A stretch of 64,000 nucleotides of DNA from Tubulanus polymorphus (Eukaryota > Nemertea > Palaeonemertea > Tubulaniformes > Tubulanidae), in assembly GCF_964204645.1 (NCBI RefSeq), contig NC_134030.1:7746278-7810277 (forward strand), in the 5' to 3' direction. Shown in pieces: positions 36,244-47,830 of the stretch. Position numbers and translations under genes: made by a program. Positions within the stretch are counted from its first letter, which is position 1; every line of letters begins with the position of its first letter. Under the pieces are notes generated by a model that was not told where the DNA came from, did not search any database, and was given only the letters and a program-made list of their open reading frames with translations.

Positions 36244-37385
36244 ATTACTTAGTAGTAATATTTTATCGTTATATATAAATTGTATATTGATTTGTTTGTA
36301 CATGGTGTACAGGTTTCTTTACTTGTAGTCAATCATTATGCTTTTGTCGGCGTTGCGTGGCGTTACATCGAAGCTTACCCCTTTATTCGGACGGTTGAAA
36401 TATTTTACTCGTCTTGGCCTTGAGAAGAGTTATTCAGGTGCTACGCGTATTAACGAAAGTATAATTCAATCATGTTGTCAAAGTGCAATTAATCATACTG
36501 GTCAACGAAAATGTATTTTTCAACGTGCTCGAAAATGTGCAATTTTACAGTTTACAAAAGAAAACTCAGTCTTCCAGAGTGCAATATGTATATCGAGTCA
36601 TAATAGTATCAGAGCCCTATTAGTGGGTGTCTCAATAATTCAGAGGTGGCAATTATGTTGTCTTATATTCCCATTAACAATCAAGAAAAAAAAATGCTTC
36701 CAGCAGCTATGGGTGGAAGAAGATAGTGTCTTTTAGTTGTCATATCTCTCAATATTTAGCTGGGTCATAGTCGTCATAGGTGTACATAGGTGCATGAAAA
36801 ATAGCTATCTTCTTAGTTAGGCTTGTAAATAGTAATAAAGAAATATAGGTATACATATATGTATGTATCAGCATTTCATTCCAATATCATTTATATAGAA
36901 TGATATGAAGAAGAAATTTGTTCAGTTCTTGTTTCGATTCTATTGAATTGTTTTAAATATCGCCATATATATGTTTCCTCGTGATCAAATAAGTGAAAAT
37001 ACGTGTGTTTGCATGTCCGTACTAAAATCTTGTCTCCTATTTTGGTTCTCGTCGCTTAAACTACTAGAGATATTTTGTTGCAGGTCCTGTTTATTACAAC
37101 AACAAAAAAAAACGGGTGGCATTCCGTGGATGTGCCAATATCATTCCAACGATGACTAGCTACCAAATATTCTGTGTACGTTTAATCGTCTCTTCGAAAT
37201 TATGTACTTTAACTATGTATGTTCGTGTCTGTGAATCTCTTAAAACACTTTTACCTTTTCAAATATGAATTTTTCCGATTCTCAATGTAGCAATAATAAC
37301 GATCACAAACAATGAGGCAATGAGAGGTGAATATTACTATGAACATTTAATCCTAATGTACAAAAAAATGACTATTTCACAGGAT

Positions 37386-37391
37386 AATAAA
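37386..37391 (+). terminator. Poly(A) signal, probable distal end of ZEB transcript
   Basis: AATAAA followed within 40 bases by TTGTTATT and TGTCTTGTCTT, a GT/T-rich downstream element. It is the last such signal on the + strand before the convergent mannosidase gene. Confidence 0.45.
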
Positions 37392-37415
37392 ATTTTGTTA
37401 TTAAAAATAATGTCT

Positions 37416-38657
37416 TGTCTTCAGTATTCTTACTTGGATTTGAACCATGGAGTGGTAACTTAACAATGGTATGTGGCAAAAGGATTTGTTATTTCCTTAT
37501 AGTATAAAAGTATTGGTCATGGATGTGGTGATAACTGGGACAGGAGTGAGGATTATTATATTCACATAACCACCAATAGTCTATGGAACTACAACACAAA
37601 TACCTATGTTAGGGGAACTCGGATACCAATAGAGTAATTGATAAAGTTAAGTATTCTATATTGCTTTTTAGGCTTCATTTTAATGTGGTTTAAAGAATAT
37701 TTTCATATTTATAACTGGGAATGACAAAACTGGTCCAAGTAAGCAAAATCTGAGTTCACAAAAATGATTTGTTTTAGTCAAAAGACTGAGTTGGCCATTA
37801 AGGTGAAGTCTACTGTACATGCATATTTTTTCCCATTAAAATATTGGCTTTAGAGAGAGAGCATTTCGAATGAAAATTTGCTGCATCTTCCTCAGATTTG
37901 GCTGAACCATTAAATTCTAATAAGGTAAGCGAATTCTGAGGTAGCCAAAGCAATAATGGGTCATCATCACTTGAATCTTGATAGAAACATTTTTGATATC
38001 TGCGGCATGTGATTATTTGAGGTAACCAGTGCTATGGTATGTCGAATCCACTGGTAGTCACAAATTGTGGAGAACCTTATTGTTATAGCTACATCTACAC
38101 TTGCTTCTTGTACCCGGGTTACGCTTCTACGCTCAAAACGAGGGTACAGCAGAGTTTTCTGCAAAACCCAGATTTAGAAATCCTTCAAAAAGAACCCGCG
38201 TTTGTGTAAAACTCTGCATTTTCTCTAGTGTAGATGGGAAACCCGTGTTCAATGCAGCTTCTGGGTGCCACACTTGAACCTGAACTAGAGACATGTAGAT
38301 TCGTACTATCGAAGCCGAATTAAGTATAGGCGCTACTCACTGCAGACGCAGGTTTTCATCGAACCCGCATATATTGAAACCCAGGCTCAACAAAAGCTAG
38401 CGTAAACATGTCTTAAATGGGGTTTCAACTGTGTCGCATTTACCTTGCACTCAATCCAAAGTCACCCAGCTCCAATACCAAGGACTCCTTTGAGCACGTG
38501 TGATCAAGTATCCTCGACTGTGTAATACCACACTAAATCAATTCACAACAGAACAACTTAATGGGTATACTCATAGACGGAATTTAATTTACAACAAATG
38601 TATATATAAAAATACATAAACTGATTTTGCGGACAGTTTCAGAGTCAATAAATTCTG
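37416..38657. other. Intergenic/UTR spacer between convergent ZEB and MANBA
   Basis: No coding exon seen on either strand. It contains the probable MANBA 3' UTR (minus strand, with an ATTAAA complement near 38583-38588) and a 324-bp inverted-repeat element at 38090-38413. The two genes end within about 1.3 kb of each other, tail to tail. Confidence 0.5.
38090..38413. mobile_element. MITE-like element between ZEB and MANBA
   Basis: The left end reads ACATCTACACTTGCTTCTTG. The right end, on the reverse strand, reads ACATGTTTACGCTAGCTTTTG, followed in both by a CCCGGGTT/CCTGGGTTT block. The imperfect terminal inverted repeats of about 30 bp and a GC-mixed interior without an ORF fit a non-autonomous DNA transposon. 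No clean target duplication was seen. Confidence 0.5.
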
Positions 38658-41600
38658 TTAATCGTTCAACCATTTCACAGTTAATGCATTTCGAAGTTCG
38701 AACACCGATATCGTTTCAATCCACGGGTAAAATCGAATCGTCATTTCATCGGTCACCATATGAAATCCGTTGTCGGAAAATCGGCCGGAAATCGCGATCG
38801 CTTCTATCCACACGAACAAGGCCATTTGACCGGTTTGTCTCAATGTTATATCACAACACGTATTCTCTTCTGTACTGTATTTAACATCCACTACCTGAAA
38901 GTATGATATTAACTATCATTGCAATAGTTCAATCTTCTCGGGACATTCATTCCCGATCAAACAGAATTTAAATATGGAAACCCCTGCTTAGTTGGACAAT
39001 AAGGGATCAATAAATCCGCTTTACGAGAAATCCTGATAAAACATCATATTTTACATGCATCTTTGTGTAAGGAGTGTTAATAATATCCGTATAAGATCAA
39101 AATCAGGGTTAAGCAGAATTGTTTATGTATGGCAACGTATTAATCTGCATTATTCTGCAATTCTAATATAAATGGACCATTTCATTTGGTTCTAGGTTTG
39201 AAAAGTTAATTCCAAGATTATAGTAGCGTACTAGTAGCATTTATGGTGATAGTAGAATAGCCACAGTCTGTTTTGGAGTACAGATAATAAGTTTAAAATC
39301 CACGATAAACAAAGTCTAAAAGCCCAAAATAAAAAGACTACAACGTTACAAACTTTCACTAGACACCTGATGTTGACCTCTAGTGAGAATTCGAAATGTT
39401 GTGTCTTGGTTTTGATTTTGATAAACAGAATTTGCTTTCAATCTTTTAAACTTTGCATATTAAAGTGGGTTTTAACTCTTTCACATGTTTGGGAAATGTC
39501 ACATCTATCTATAATATCATTATATGACATCTAAAAGCCGCACAAGGGTACTCACATCGACTCTAGACTTGGCAACAGCTGCAGCGTGTTTCAGTGGAGC
39601 CAGAAATAGAAAATTGTGTGCAGTCTCGATCCACCGGCCAGACTCATGCCACTCATACAGCGTAAAATACAGAAAACAGTCCTTTTCATTTTTACACCCG
39701 GCATATGGAAGGAATGAGGTCAAGTTGAGTGTTCGTACGTTAACTGACGCGAGGTTTGGCTAAAAGAAAAGAAGTGACATATTCATCGTATGAAGTTTTT
39801 ACTGAATCTTATCTGACCACGTTTCATCATTTATTTATCCATACCTTATAGAAACCAAAACTATCAACTCCCGGCAATGGTTTTCCAGCGATCAAGGACC
39901 AAACTGTGACAAGACACTTCAGCCCTAGCTCTAACGGTCTATAGTAAAGAGTTTCGTTCATTGGTGGCGATGATGAGAACACAAAGGCATCGTGTATGTA
40001 ATGAATATTCAGTGTTTGACCATCTGCTTCGATAAATGGTGAAATCAACTGTTTCGCGAAGAAGTTTTTAACGTAATAATGCAGCATCTTCCACTTTCCA
40101 GTGGATTCTGAAATAATACATCATTCCACGCATAGTCAGAGTAGAGTAGTATATGATTATATAATATGCTTATATCACAAAAGCCAGAAGTATCCAATCT
40201 AAGTCAACAAACTAATGCAATATCTTAGAGAAACTCCTGAAAGTTCTATGGGTTTTGAAGAGCACAGGACCCTAGTTTTAGTTTCTGCGTAAGTCTATCA
40301 CAAGCGTCTCAAGTCAATTGTTCGCATCGATCAGGGAAACTCGGTGTTCAAGACAAATACGATGCAGTTCTTTCATTTCGTTCATTTTCCGTCTCGCGTA
40401 TTCGTAGTAAACATATCGCACTCCTTCCAACGTCACCAGCTGTAACTGACGATTTTTCCGATGCGACAAGATTCCGTCGTCGTTGGCGCGATTGTACCAT
40501 GCGTCCAATCGTTTCAGCCGATGATCGAAGTGCTTGATGGCGCGGCAGGCAGCGCGAAATCGTCGCTCGATTTCGTAGTATTTCCGACGTATGGCTAGAG
40601 AGCCAATTCCATGTAGAAATGTTGTTGAGTCCATATCAACGGTGTCGATACATCCGTACAACATTGTAGATATACGATTTCCCATATTGATGATGAGCAA
40701 TTAACTGTGTGAGATGTGCACAGCAAGTGAGTACAAGTCATATACCTGTAGTCTATATAGTCTCCACAAAGCAAGTTTTTAATTGGCTTTCTCTACTAAT
40801 TAACAATGCCATTCTTTGTTGTGTGCTAGACAATTTGCTGTTTGCAAAAATGTTAATTATCAACTGAAGCCTGAACTGAACAAAATAGTCTGTTATGCAC
40901 TAATTAGCAATGTTTGTATACTAGTTAAGTATTCAAAGACACGCTTTCCTTAAATTATGCTGTTGATTGATTAAGTTTGGTTTAGGTCAACAAAGTGTGC
41001 TGCTGTTTACTAGGTGTCCCAGACATTGAGACTGTCATATTTCATAACTAATTGTTGCATGGTGTTGGCAGACATATGATGAGATAGAAAGATCTAAGGC
41101 ACCTTCCGTAACAGGGCAAGCAATTTTTCCAGTTGGTCAAATTTATGTGTCCTTTGATTGGAGATATTCGAATACAATAAATTCAATAAGATTGAAACTA
41201 TATAAGCTGTTGGTCTATGGCAAGTCTGAAATCTTATGTCTTTTAATTCTAATTCTCAATAACTGTTCGATAGTCGTTCATCTTATCATCAATTCTCCAC
41301 ATCTGAGACTACTAAAATCAATGCAAGTTCAGTGAATATTGCTCCGGTTGTTAATGTTGAGATACATACCAATTGATGACCAACTAGGTGCTGGCCATAT
41401 ATCCTGTAATTGCCAGTAGAGGGCGCCCATCGTCATTCCGTGGCCGTCCATTAAGTTATTCTGCAATCGGCGATAATGTTCAGTCTCTGTTTTGATTATC
41501 ATCGCTTGATTAATCTGCAAAATACGAAAATGGGTGAAATTTTCGCAAGCCAGCTATGGAAAACAATATGGGGACCAGTTGCGCGAATGTTGGTTAGAGT

Positions 41601-44600
41601 TAACCAGTCGATAGTTGACAGTGGCAATTATAAGTTCATTGTTAGTATGGTACTTATCCCCTGGTTATCTTTAACCAACTATTGAGCAACCTGGCCCCTG
41701 ATGGCTGATGAAATCATTGGTTGATAGCTTTTCTGCTATAGAAAAAGGACCAAAGAACTGAACTAATAAAGCCCTTACTGTCGCTCTGACAGAAAAGGAC
41801 TTTAACCAATACTTGCCTGTAATAAGTAAATTATTTGTAAAAAGTCATTGGTTGCATTAGGCGTCTTCGGAATGTTCAGATTCACAGAGAGCACATCAAG
41901 GTTTTGTTTATTTCCTGAAAAGTTTATCATACAAATTCTTCATCCAACAATACTGAATATCAAATAATGAAAAATATCAGTGATTAAGTAGCGATTACTG
42001 ACCATTAGCGTGATGTTGTCGATGTTGTAAGAATTTACTGTCATAATACCAATCTTCTCTCGCGGAGACTTTCTTTAAAGTTTCGAACGAGGGTAACGAC
42101 TGAAATCCATATTCGGAAACGAACCGCGCTCTCGGATATGCTTTCCAATCCCATAGCTGTCCTCTGTATACATAGAAATGATCTGAAAAATGGAATCAGC
42201 TTCTCGTTAGTAACAACGTTTCAGCTAAACGTTTTGAGAAAATTCAAAACTATCATTCCATGAGTTTCAGTGTCGAATACAGAACATATTTGCCACATTG
42301 GATAATGAAAATTTTCTTTCCCCCATATAAGGCATTTTCAACTCAATCTTCAAATCAACAATAAATCCCTTTTAATGTAAAAGATATGACTCGGATTTTC
42401 TGGGATCCCTTATCTTTTCAATTTTGGCACAAGCCACTGGTACTGGCTTTTTTGGAGATCGAATATGCCCTTACATCTCTCGCTCCTGTTATTTGAAACT
42501 GTACTGTTTAGTAACATCCTTGATCTACATCAATGCATTTCATAGAATACGATAACCTTTCAACTCGTTGCATCATGGTAATATACACGTAGTTGGTAAG
42601 ATTCTACTTACCATCTCCGAATGCTTCGTCGTAGGGGTTTTTCTGAACCCAATTCTTCCTGGTCTGTTCGAGTATTCCGTTGCTCGGACTGGAAACGACG
42701 AAAGGTCGATTGGAAGCGTCTTCCTTCGTAACGACATCTCTAATCGTGTCGACGTACAGTTTAACGTAATCTGCGTAGAACAAACTGTAGTTTCTAGAAG
42801 TTCCATACCTGTCGGGAATAGATCACAGATATCATAGAATTTCATTGTCATGCGCAGAGTGACTTTTCCACAAACCCCTCTGATATAGTTACCATTCAAT
42901 TGTAACTCTGATTCTAGTTAACAGATAAATGTAGAAGTAGATATACAAAGAAATCTACAGCCTGCTGTACTGTAGCCTTCTGGCTTAACAAGAGAGCTCA
43001 AGGCTTTACTAATTTGAAGACATTTTATACCAGTCATTGAATATACGCACCAGTTATCAGCTAATGCGGCTTCATTTTCATTGTTTCCACTCCAAAGAGC
43101 GATGGCCGGATGATGTGATAAACGCTGAATCTACCAAGAGAGACAGTCAGCTTTATACTTAATCGGACTGGTGGTTTTGTTCTGTTTCAAATATTCAATA
43201 TTTAATAACATAATCAGTATTACCACCACACGCAGAGGTATTCTTGTCTTGACATAGTCATAGTTAGGCAGCTATCTTTGTCTGTTACAGATTGTTTAAT
43301 ATCTAAATACAGTGATATTTCATTATTTAAAAAGTAAGAGGGCATTTTACCTGTTGTTTGATTTCTTCCGTCACTGACCTCAGAAATTGTGATGTTGTTG
43401 GATACATGGCGCAGGCAAACATCATATCCTGCCAAATCAGGATTCCATATTCAGAGGCCAGTTCATAGAACTCCTCCGATTCATACACCTGAAAATAAAT
43501 TAAATGCCTGAATATTCAGTGGAAAGTGAATATAGCTCTCTTTAGAATAAAGCAGGAATACAATAGAATCCTCCTCTCAAGGTGGATCTTTTTTGGAACG
43601 TGGAAATTTGTCGTCTTGTACAATATTCGAGTTGGTGGCATATAATTCATATATTTCAACAAAAATTTGAGTTAAACAAGTTGATCGAATCTAACTTGAG
43701 GGGAACGAGTCTACAGTAGATAATTAAGGTTAAAGCATTTTCACAATCAGGCCCATATTAAAAACCATCTGCCGTGAACTCACATTGCAGTTGATTTTCA
43801 TCTTTTCATCATTTAGTGAAACAATAACGAGATGCTTTTATCGGCAGTGATATAATAGATAAAATGATATAATAAAGCTTACTCCACCTCCCCAAACTCT
43901 CAGCATGTTGATGTGAGCATCGGCAGCCGATTGGAGGTAATTGCGAAGTCGACGTGCGGTAACTCGCTCCAGGAAACTATCGGCGGGAATCCAATTCGAG
44001 CCTTTCATGAATATTGGACGGTCGTTGATCTTGAAGTAGAAACTGAGGCCTGAAAAACATAATATCATCAGAATGAGCATCATATTACACTGGTCATTTA
44101 TTGTACAGCCTTTTTATCACTAGTACGCAAAATCCAATTCTATAGTTCTTGTGCATAATTTGACTTAAGGTTTAAAACATTGTGAATGAACTAATTTCGA
44201 CTGTATTTTGCAGTGGAGCAAATTAGCTCAAGTCAAATTTAGCTTAACATAGGTGTCTTACAATGCTGGTTAAATGTGCTCTCTCATACGAGATGTAGAG
44301 TTCTATCTTGGTTGAAAACGCTTCTATTCAGACATATGCCATACCTGATGAATTTGGTATAGGTTCTTGAATTAGTTCAACAGTGCGGAAGCCAATTTTG
44401 AACGTTTTCACCTTTTTCTGTCCATTATAGAGAATTAGGTCATATAGAGCTTGTTTCCCGTACCCATTAGGCCACCATAATTCTATCATCTCCACCTATA
44501 CACCAATGTAAAAGATGATTAAAACTATAGAAGGTGATTTTTCGAAAAATAAATTTCAACTGCCAATAAGCCATACCTGCTGTTTGGGTAGAGAAATATT

Positions 44601-46982
44601 CATCTTATAAGTCGACTGTCCGGGCCGCAATTCAAATGAATCACTGTAAACAAAATTGAATTTAGGGATCTTCAGACTGTAGATAAACAATGTTGACTTC
44701 AGACTGATGTGATGAAAGTTCAATGTTAATTGCAACATCCATGAATTCATATCTGTAAAATACACGTTTTACCAGTTTCACCATACATATCAAGATGTTT
44801 GAGGTTATTACATTTAAATATTTGATTTGCGCTCAACTAAGCAAAGCTTAAGGCAGTTGGTGGGCATTAGTGGGTTCATCGTATCATTTTCCTTCTAATG
44901 GGGGAGAGGCCATAGAAGAACAATCAATCTAGGCCCTCTGCCACTACCAGAGTTGGAACCCCCGCTTGATGAAACCAGTGAATAACCAATGGCTGAAACC
45001 ACTAGGTCAATACTTCGCTTTTCTTTAGAACTTTCACAAAGAAGTTATATATACTATACCATGATTCTTGGAATGTATAACAGATACGGAAGACGAATCG
45101 AGCCAAAAACGACTGAAGAGAACCAAACTAATGTTCTTCCTGAAATAGAAGCACATCAAACTGAATAGTGACATCTCTGTATAGGTTCATTAGGCCTATA
45201 CATAAACTAGTGCTTCGCAACTTACCATATTCCCTGAGAAGGCAACGACGGACCCCAATCCCATCCAAACGAACTTGGCATCTTGCGAATGAAGTTAACG
45301 TGGCACGCCCCCTGGTGATCGGGTAGCGTACAATCGGGTGGAATGTCATATGACGATTCACGCCACATACGGGCGGCGTACGTAATCGCGGACTCGAATC
45401 TGATAGTAATTGTGTTCAAACCTGATAAAATATTCGCATGAAATAGTCATCAGTTTATCATACGCGTTACCTAGCCTAGTCGATTGTATTCTTATATGAC
45501 TTCTGCTATCACTCATCAAATCTTTTTAAAAATTTAAATCTGGTTAGAAATAGTTACAACTAAAGTTTTTGTCGAAACTACTATAGCTAACCAACTAATC
45601 ATCAAGTCCCTATTTTTTTCTATGAAGCGGCAAAGCCTATCGTATGGAATCGTTATCTTTTAGTTAGACTTGCCCAGGTAAATCTACCAACCATCATTTA
45701 TCAAGTCTGATTTGATCTCGAAGACTCGTCTGATAAACATATTGTTTAAATTGGCCGCGATTTGTCGATCATTGATGGAGATGTTGGCGACTGTATCAAT
45801 GCCATCACAAACCAGTAAAATAGAATCGGACTGCTGTTTTTTCACTGAAATATGCAGAGTATACCTGATGTTATACCCAAAATCAGGGGCCAGTTTTTAC
45901 AAAGTAAATTATAATAAGCTACTAAGGCATCCTTCTCAGATCATCCTTCTAGATCATAATGCAATCAAAGTACGCTTGAATATATATCGATCAGTGATAA
46001 GCCATGGGAGTGGGAGATTTTATGGAAATACTAGGCCTAACTATCGACGATTACCACTACAGCTACAGGAAAGCTAGCAAAATTGGGCAATTCATAAAAA
46101 TCTTTCACCAAAGGATTTACCTAAAAAATTACGGGTGTAGGTCCAGTTATCCGTGGCGACCCACTGGTATAGATTGTCATTGAAGCGGTAATACGGATCA
46201 CCGATGATACCATGGTTCATCAGATCAGTGAATACACTCCCCGGAACTTTGCCCAAAACTTTGATCGCTGCAAAGGGATGAAAGAAATAAAAACAAAGCC
46301 ATGAAAATTCGTTTAAAGCCCTAAAGCGGCCAATGTTGGAAACTTGATAAAGAAATGAATTGAATTTGCATAATTTAATCGTACAGATAGTGACATTTCA
46401 GGGGTGGATCTAGGAAAATTGGATGGCCGGGTCCAGGAGAAAAGAAAAGGCATTATTCAGATAAAAAGCAGCTGTCATTTGCTACTACTTTGGTGATAGG
46501 CCCTAGATACTTTTTTAAGAAATAGATCAGAACATATTAATACGCAATTTCCGGAAGGATCAGGTTTTCACGATCTTTGAATTGACGAGAAGGGCAATCT
46601 CAATAGGAAGGCAGAGGTCCGGACCTAGTTACTAGTAGTTACCTAATCGATGGTGGTAAGCTTTTTATAATCGGATGGGCTTATACCAATTATGTGGTTT
46701 GTGAAAATATCCGATCGTGAAACTAAACCACGGACAGGTTACTGACTAGTCCGGACCCAGCCAAAAAAGACCCCCCCCTACATTTTCCAAAAACGTACAC
46801 TTATTTTGGTTTTCCAGAATCCATTCGCCATTAAGTTCTGAAACGTTCGCTTCGAATTCTGTACCCTGATTAGATCCATAACAGCGAGAGAGTAACAGCA
46901 CCGCACCAACTAGGATGTTTAGGCCGAAAAGCGTCATTTTCGTTGTCAACATTTCGTCATTTGAGAGAACTGTCAAATCCAA
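38658..46982 (-). CDS. MANBA: Beta-mannosidase (GH2 family, lysosomal), 17 coding exons
   Basis: Lysosomal exo-hydrolase that removes terminal beta-mannose from N-glycan-derived oligosaccharides. Exons in coding order on the minus strand: 46982-46799, 46267-46121, 45844-45692, 45421-45226, 45139-45060, 44752-44577, 44495-44345, 44049-43883, 43488-43351, 43130-43051, 42808-42612, 42182-42003, 41914-41817, 41514-41370, 40107-39845, 39759-39556, 38894-38658. They total 2,796 nt and join in frame throughout, ending in TAA. The start is ATG 46982 (931 aa) or, more likely for a signal peptide, ATG 46937 (916 aa; [20 protein letters not shown]). Human MANBA is 879 aa. Family blocks include [42 protein letters not shown] (acid/base Glu about 482), FVSEYGFQS (nucleophile Glu about 580), [12 protein letters not shown] and SGRFSDNGF. 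All catalytic residues are present, so it is presumed active. Confidence 0.96.
40314..40685 (-). CDS. Unrecognised 123-aa ORF nested in a MANBA intron
   Basis: An intact ATG-to-TGA frame of 124 codons lies wholly inside the intron between MANBA exons 14 and 15, on the same strand, in a different transcript context. An in-frame TAA at 40701-40703 precedes it and no intron is needed; a CACACAG acceptor just upstream could place a 5' UTR exon junction there. The protein begins MGNRIST, which fits the N-myristoylation pattern (Gly2, Ser6). It is then strongly helical and basic ([40 protein letters not shown]), with one Trp and many Arg/His/Tyr. Codon use is GC-richer than the surrounding intron. 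I do not recognise the family. It may be a nested intronless gene, a retrocopy or a terminal alternative exon. Membrane association through myristate is inference. Confidence 0.6.
   Translation of the reverse strand: MGNRISTMLYGCIDTVDMDSTTFLHGIGSLAIRRKYYEIERRFRAACRAIKHFDHRLKRLDAWYNRANDDGILSHRKNRQLQLVTLEGVRYVYYEYARRKMNEMKELHRICLEHRVSLIDANN
41570..41698. mobile_element. MITE in MANBA intron 13
   Basis: A 129-bp segment starts GGGGACCAGTTG and ends CAACCTGGCCCC, with inner inverted blocks GTTGGTTA...TAACCAAC, forming near-complete terminal inverted repeats. It resembles the GGGGCCGGTT-ended elements at 3709, 7299, 16505 and 23493. It occupies much of the GC-AG intron. Confidence 0.6.
41817..41914 (-). 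CDS. MANBA: MANBA exon 13 with GC donor
   Basis: The 98-nt exon encodes [20 protein letters not shown] and then [13 protein letters not shown]. Its 3' junction reads ACAG|GCAAGT, a GC rather than GT donor with an otherwise perfect consensus. The next exon starts [16 protein letters not shown], matching the uninterrupted family segment that reads YLTQ...KTETEFYRR in human. The splice is therefore dictated by homology and phase. Confidence 0.9.
42003..42182 (-). CDS. MANBA: MANBA exon 12: catalytic nucleophile motif
   Basis: The 180-nt exon encodes [20 protein letters not shown] and then [13 protein letters not shown]. The Glu in SEYG is the GH2 nucleophile. The acceptor is TTTTTCAG at 42183 and the donor is the slightly unusual GTCAGT at 42002. 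The exon continues into the HRQHH motif before exon 13. Confidence 0.93.
43051..43130 (-). CDS. MANBA: MANBA exon 10: catalytic acid/base motif
   Basis: The 80-nt exon enters in phase 0 and exits in phase 2 (TG|GTGCGT). It encodes [20 protein letters not shown] and then AALADN. In GH2 enzymes the Glu of the N-E pair in this motif is the general acid/base. Confidence 0.92.
46398..46786. mobile_element. Probable MITE/hAT-like remnant in MANBA intron 1
   Basis: Left end CAGGGGTGGATCTAGG followed by GGCCGGGTCCAGGA. Reading the right end on the opposite strand gives GGGGGGGTCTTTTTTGGC followed by TGGGTCCGGA. The imperfect inverted ends suggest a decayed non-autonomous element. It includes a 33-bp motif (46699-46731) repeated at 48450. 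Confidence 0.35.
46699..46731 (+). repeat. Dispersed repeat copy 1 (TGTGAAAATATCCGATCGTG core)
   Basis: A block of about 33 bp with core TGTGAAAATATCCGATCGTG followed by AAACTAAACCAC recurs in the same orientation at 48450-48482. In both copies it is followed by a similar CAGGTTA..CTGACTA tail. Confidence 0.7.
46799..46982 (-). CDS. MANBA: MANBA exon 1: signal peptide
   Basis: Three in-frame ATGs occur (46982, 46952, 46937). The third begins a classic signal peptide with a hydrophobic core [11 protein letters not shown] followed by SRCYG. The exon ends at the donor GTACGT (46798). The split codon T|CG gives Ser at the junction with exon 2, which begins [15 protein letters not shown], the conserved N-terminal jelly-roll start of GH2 mannosidases. 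Confidence 0.9.
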
Positions 46983-47297
46983 AATAAGGGCGCAACGGCC
47001 TTGAGAAAATGCGCGATTTACTTGGTAAACTGTTTATTTTTACGGAGGGCGAACTCTTTTATCAGATCGGAGAATCCGTTTGCCTCCAATCATACTCTTT
47101 TATTGGTCACTTTTTGAGTCTCCGAAACCTCCTTTCTGTCGAGGTGGTGTGATTCGGATTTTGTGTGGAGCCAACCGGAGATTTCGGACGGAGACTTCGG
47201 AGGTCATAAAGTATGGAAGCCCTGAGACGACATTGCCAGTTGCCAGTTGCCAAATGCTTCTTGTTTGCTAGCTTTGCTTGCTTGCTTGAGTAGGCCT
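46983..47297 (-). promoter_or_regulatory. 5' flank / presumed promoter region of MANBA
   Basis: Directly upstream of the MANBA start on the minus strand. It is moderately GC-rich with repeated CCGGAGA/TCCGAAAC motifs (for example ACGGAGACTTCGGAGG). No TATA box was recognised at a fixed distance. The assignment rests on position only. Confidence 0.3.
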
Positions 47298-47327
47298 ACC
47301 TATTCAGTTTTCGAAAACTGAATAGGT
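47298..47327. repeat. Perfect 30-bp palindrome
   Basis: A self-complementary block without a loop, centred on TTTTCGAAAA, with outer arms ACCTATTCAG and CTGAATAGGT. It lies about 320 bp upstream of the MANBA start codon. Confidence 0.85.
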
Positions 47328-47619
47328 TCAAATAAATTTGTTTCCCTTACCAATCTCATCCATAAAAAAACATTTACATATTAACGCCATTAAAATACTT
47401 TGGAAAAAAGAGATACTATCATTTGAAAACAAGAAACGAAATTCTTAATATGGACTTACCTAGATTTACATGATGATACCGTTTAATCCAGTATCAAAAT
47501 TAAAGAAAGAAATTTGGGTTTTTCAAATTTTGAGTGGTAAGCGCAATGAAGTTGTTGGTAGAATTTATATTATATTTACTTATGCAGCGAGAGAAACAAA
47601 AACAAAGAAACTCCATCGA

Positions 47620-47830
47620 CAATCTCCTTGCGCCCTGTTGAGGCCCAATTAAGCATTCAAAACGCTAAGAAAGCCTGGGCAGACAAATTAGAAAAGTCTG
47701 CATGCAAACCCAGATGAAATTTGGTCAACCTTCCGAACATGACCAAACAACAGTCTAAGACGAAAGACCGCAGTCATCAAAAATCTTAATAAACAACCAG
47801 GGCCCATAAACACAGGGTTGACCGTACGTA
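47620..47830 (+). pseudogene. Possible decayed LINE-type reverse-transcriptase ORF scrap
   Basis: In one frame it reads SIQNAKKAWADKLEKSACKP then a stop; shifting frame gives DEIWSTFR followed by further broken sequence. The Lys-rich WADKLEK...WSTFR pattern is reminiscent of the endonuclease-to-RT linker of non-LTR retrotransposons. No catalytic motif is present. Low confidence. Confidence 0.25.

Larger units (their letters stand above)
33287..37415 (+). other. ZEB 3' untranslated region (extent inferred)
   Basis: AT-rich, without further ZEB coding potential. AATAAA signals occur at 34397-34402, 36834-36839 and 37386-37391. The last is followed by T/GT-rich sequence and is the best distal end. 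The stretch contains a miR-8/200 seed match, an ATT repeat near 35875-35922 and a Pumilio-like TGTAAATA near 36825. A 132-codon open frame at 36338-36736 is not recognisable and is treated as chance. Confidence 0.55.

Noticed and set aside
36338-36736. 132-codon ORF in the ZEB 3' UTR
   Set aside because: Composition does not look like a globular protein (many Cys/Ile/Ser runs from AT-rich DNA), there is no recognisable domain, and it sits between UTR poly(A) signals.
41413-41427. Perfect match to the CTCF core (CCAGTAGAGGGCGCC)
   Set aside because: It lies inside MANBA exon 14, where the conserved GALYWQ residues dictate the bases. Coincidence is the simpler reading. A weaker similar match occurs near 1086-1100.
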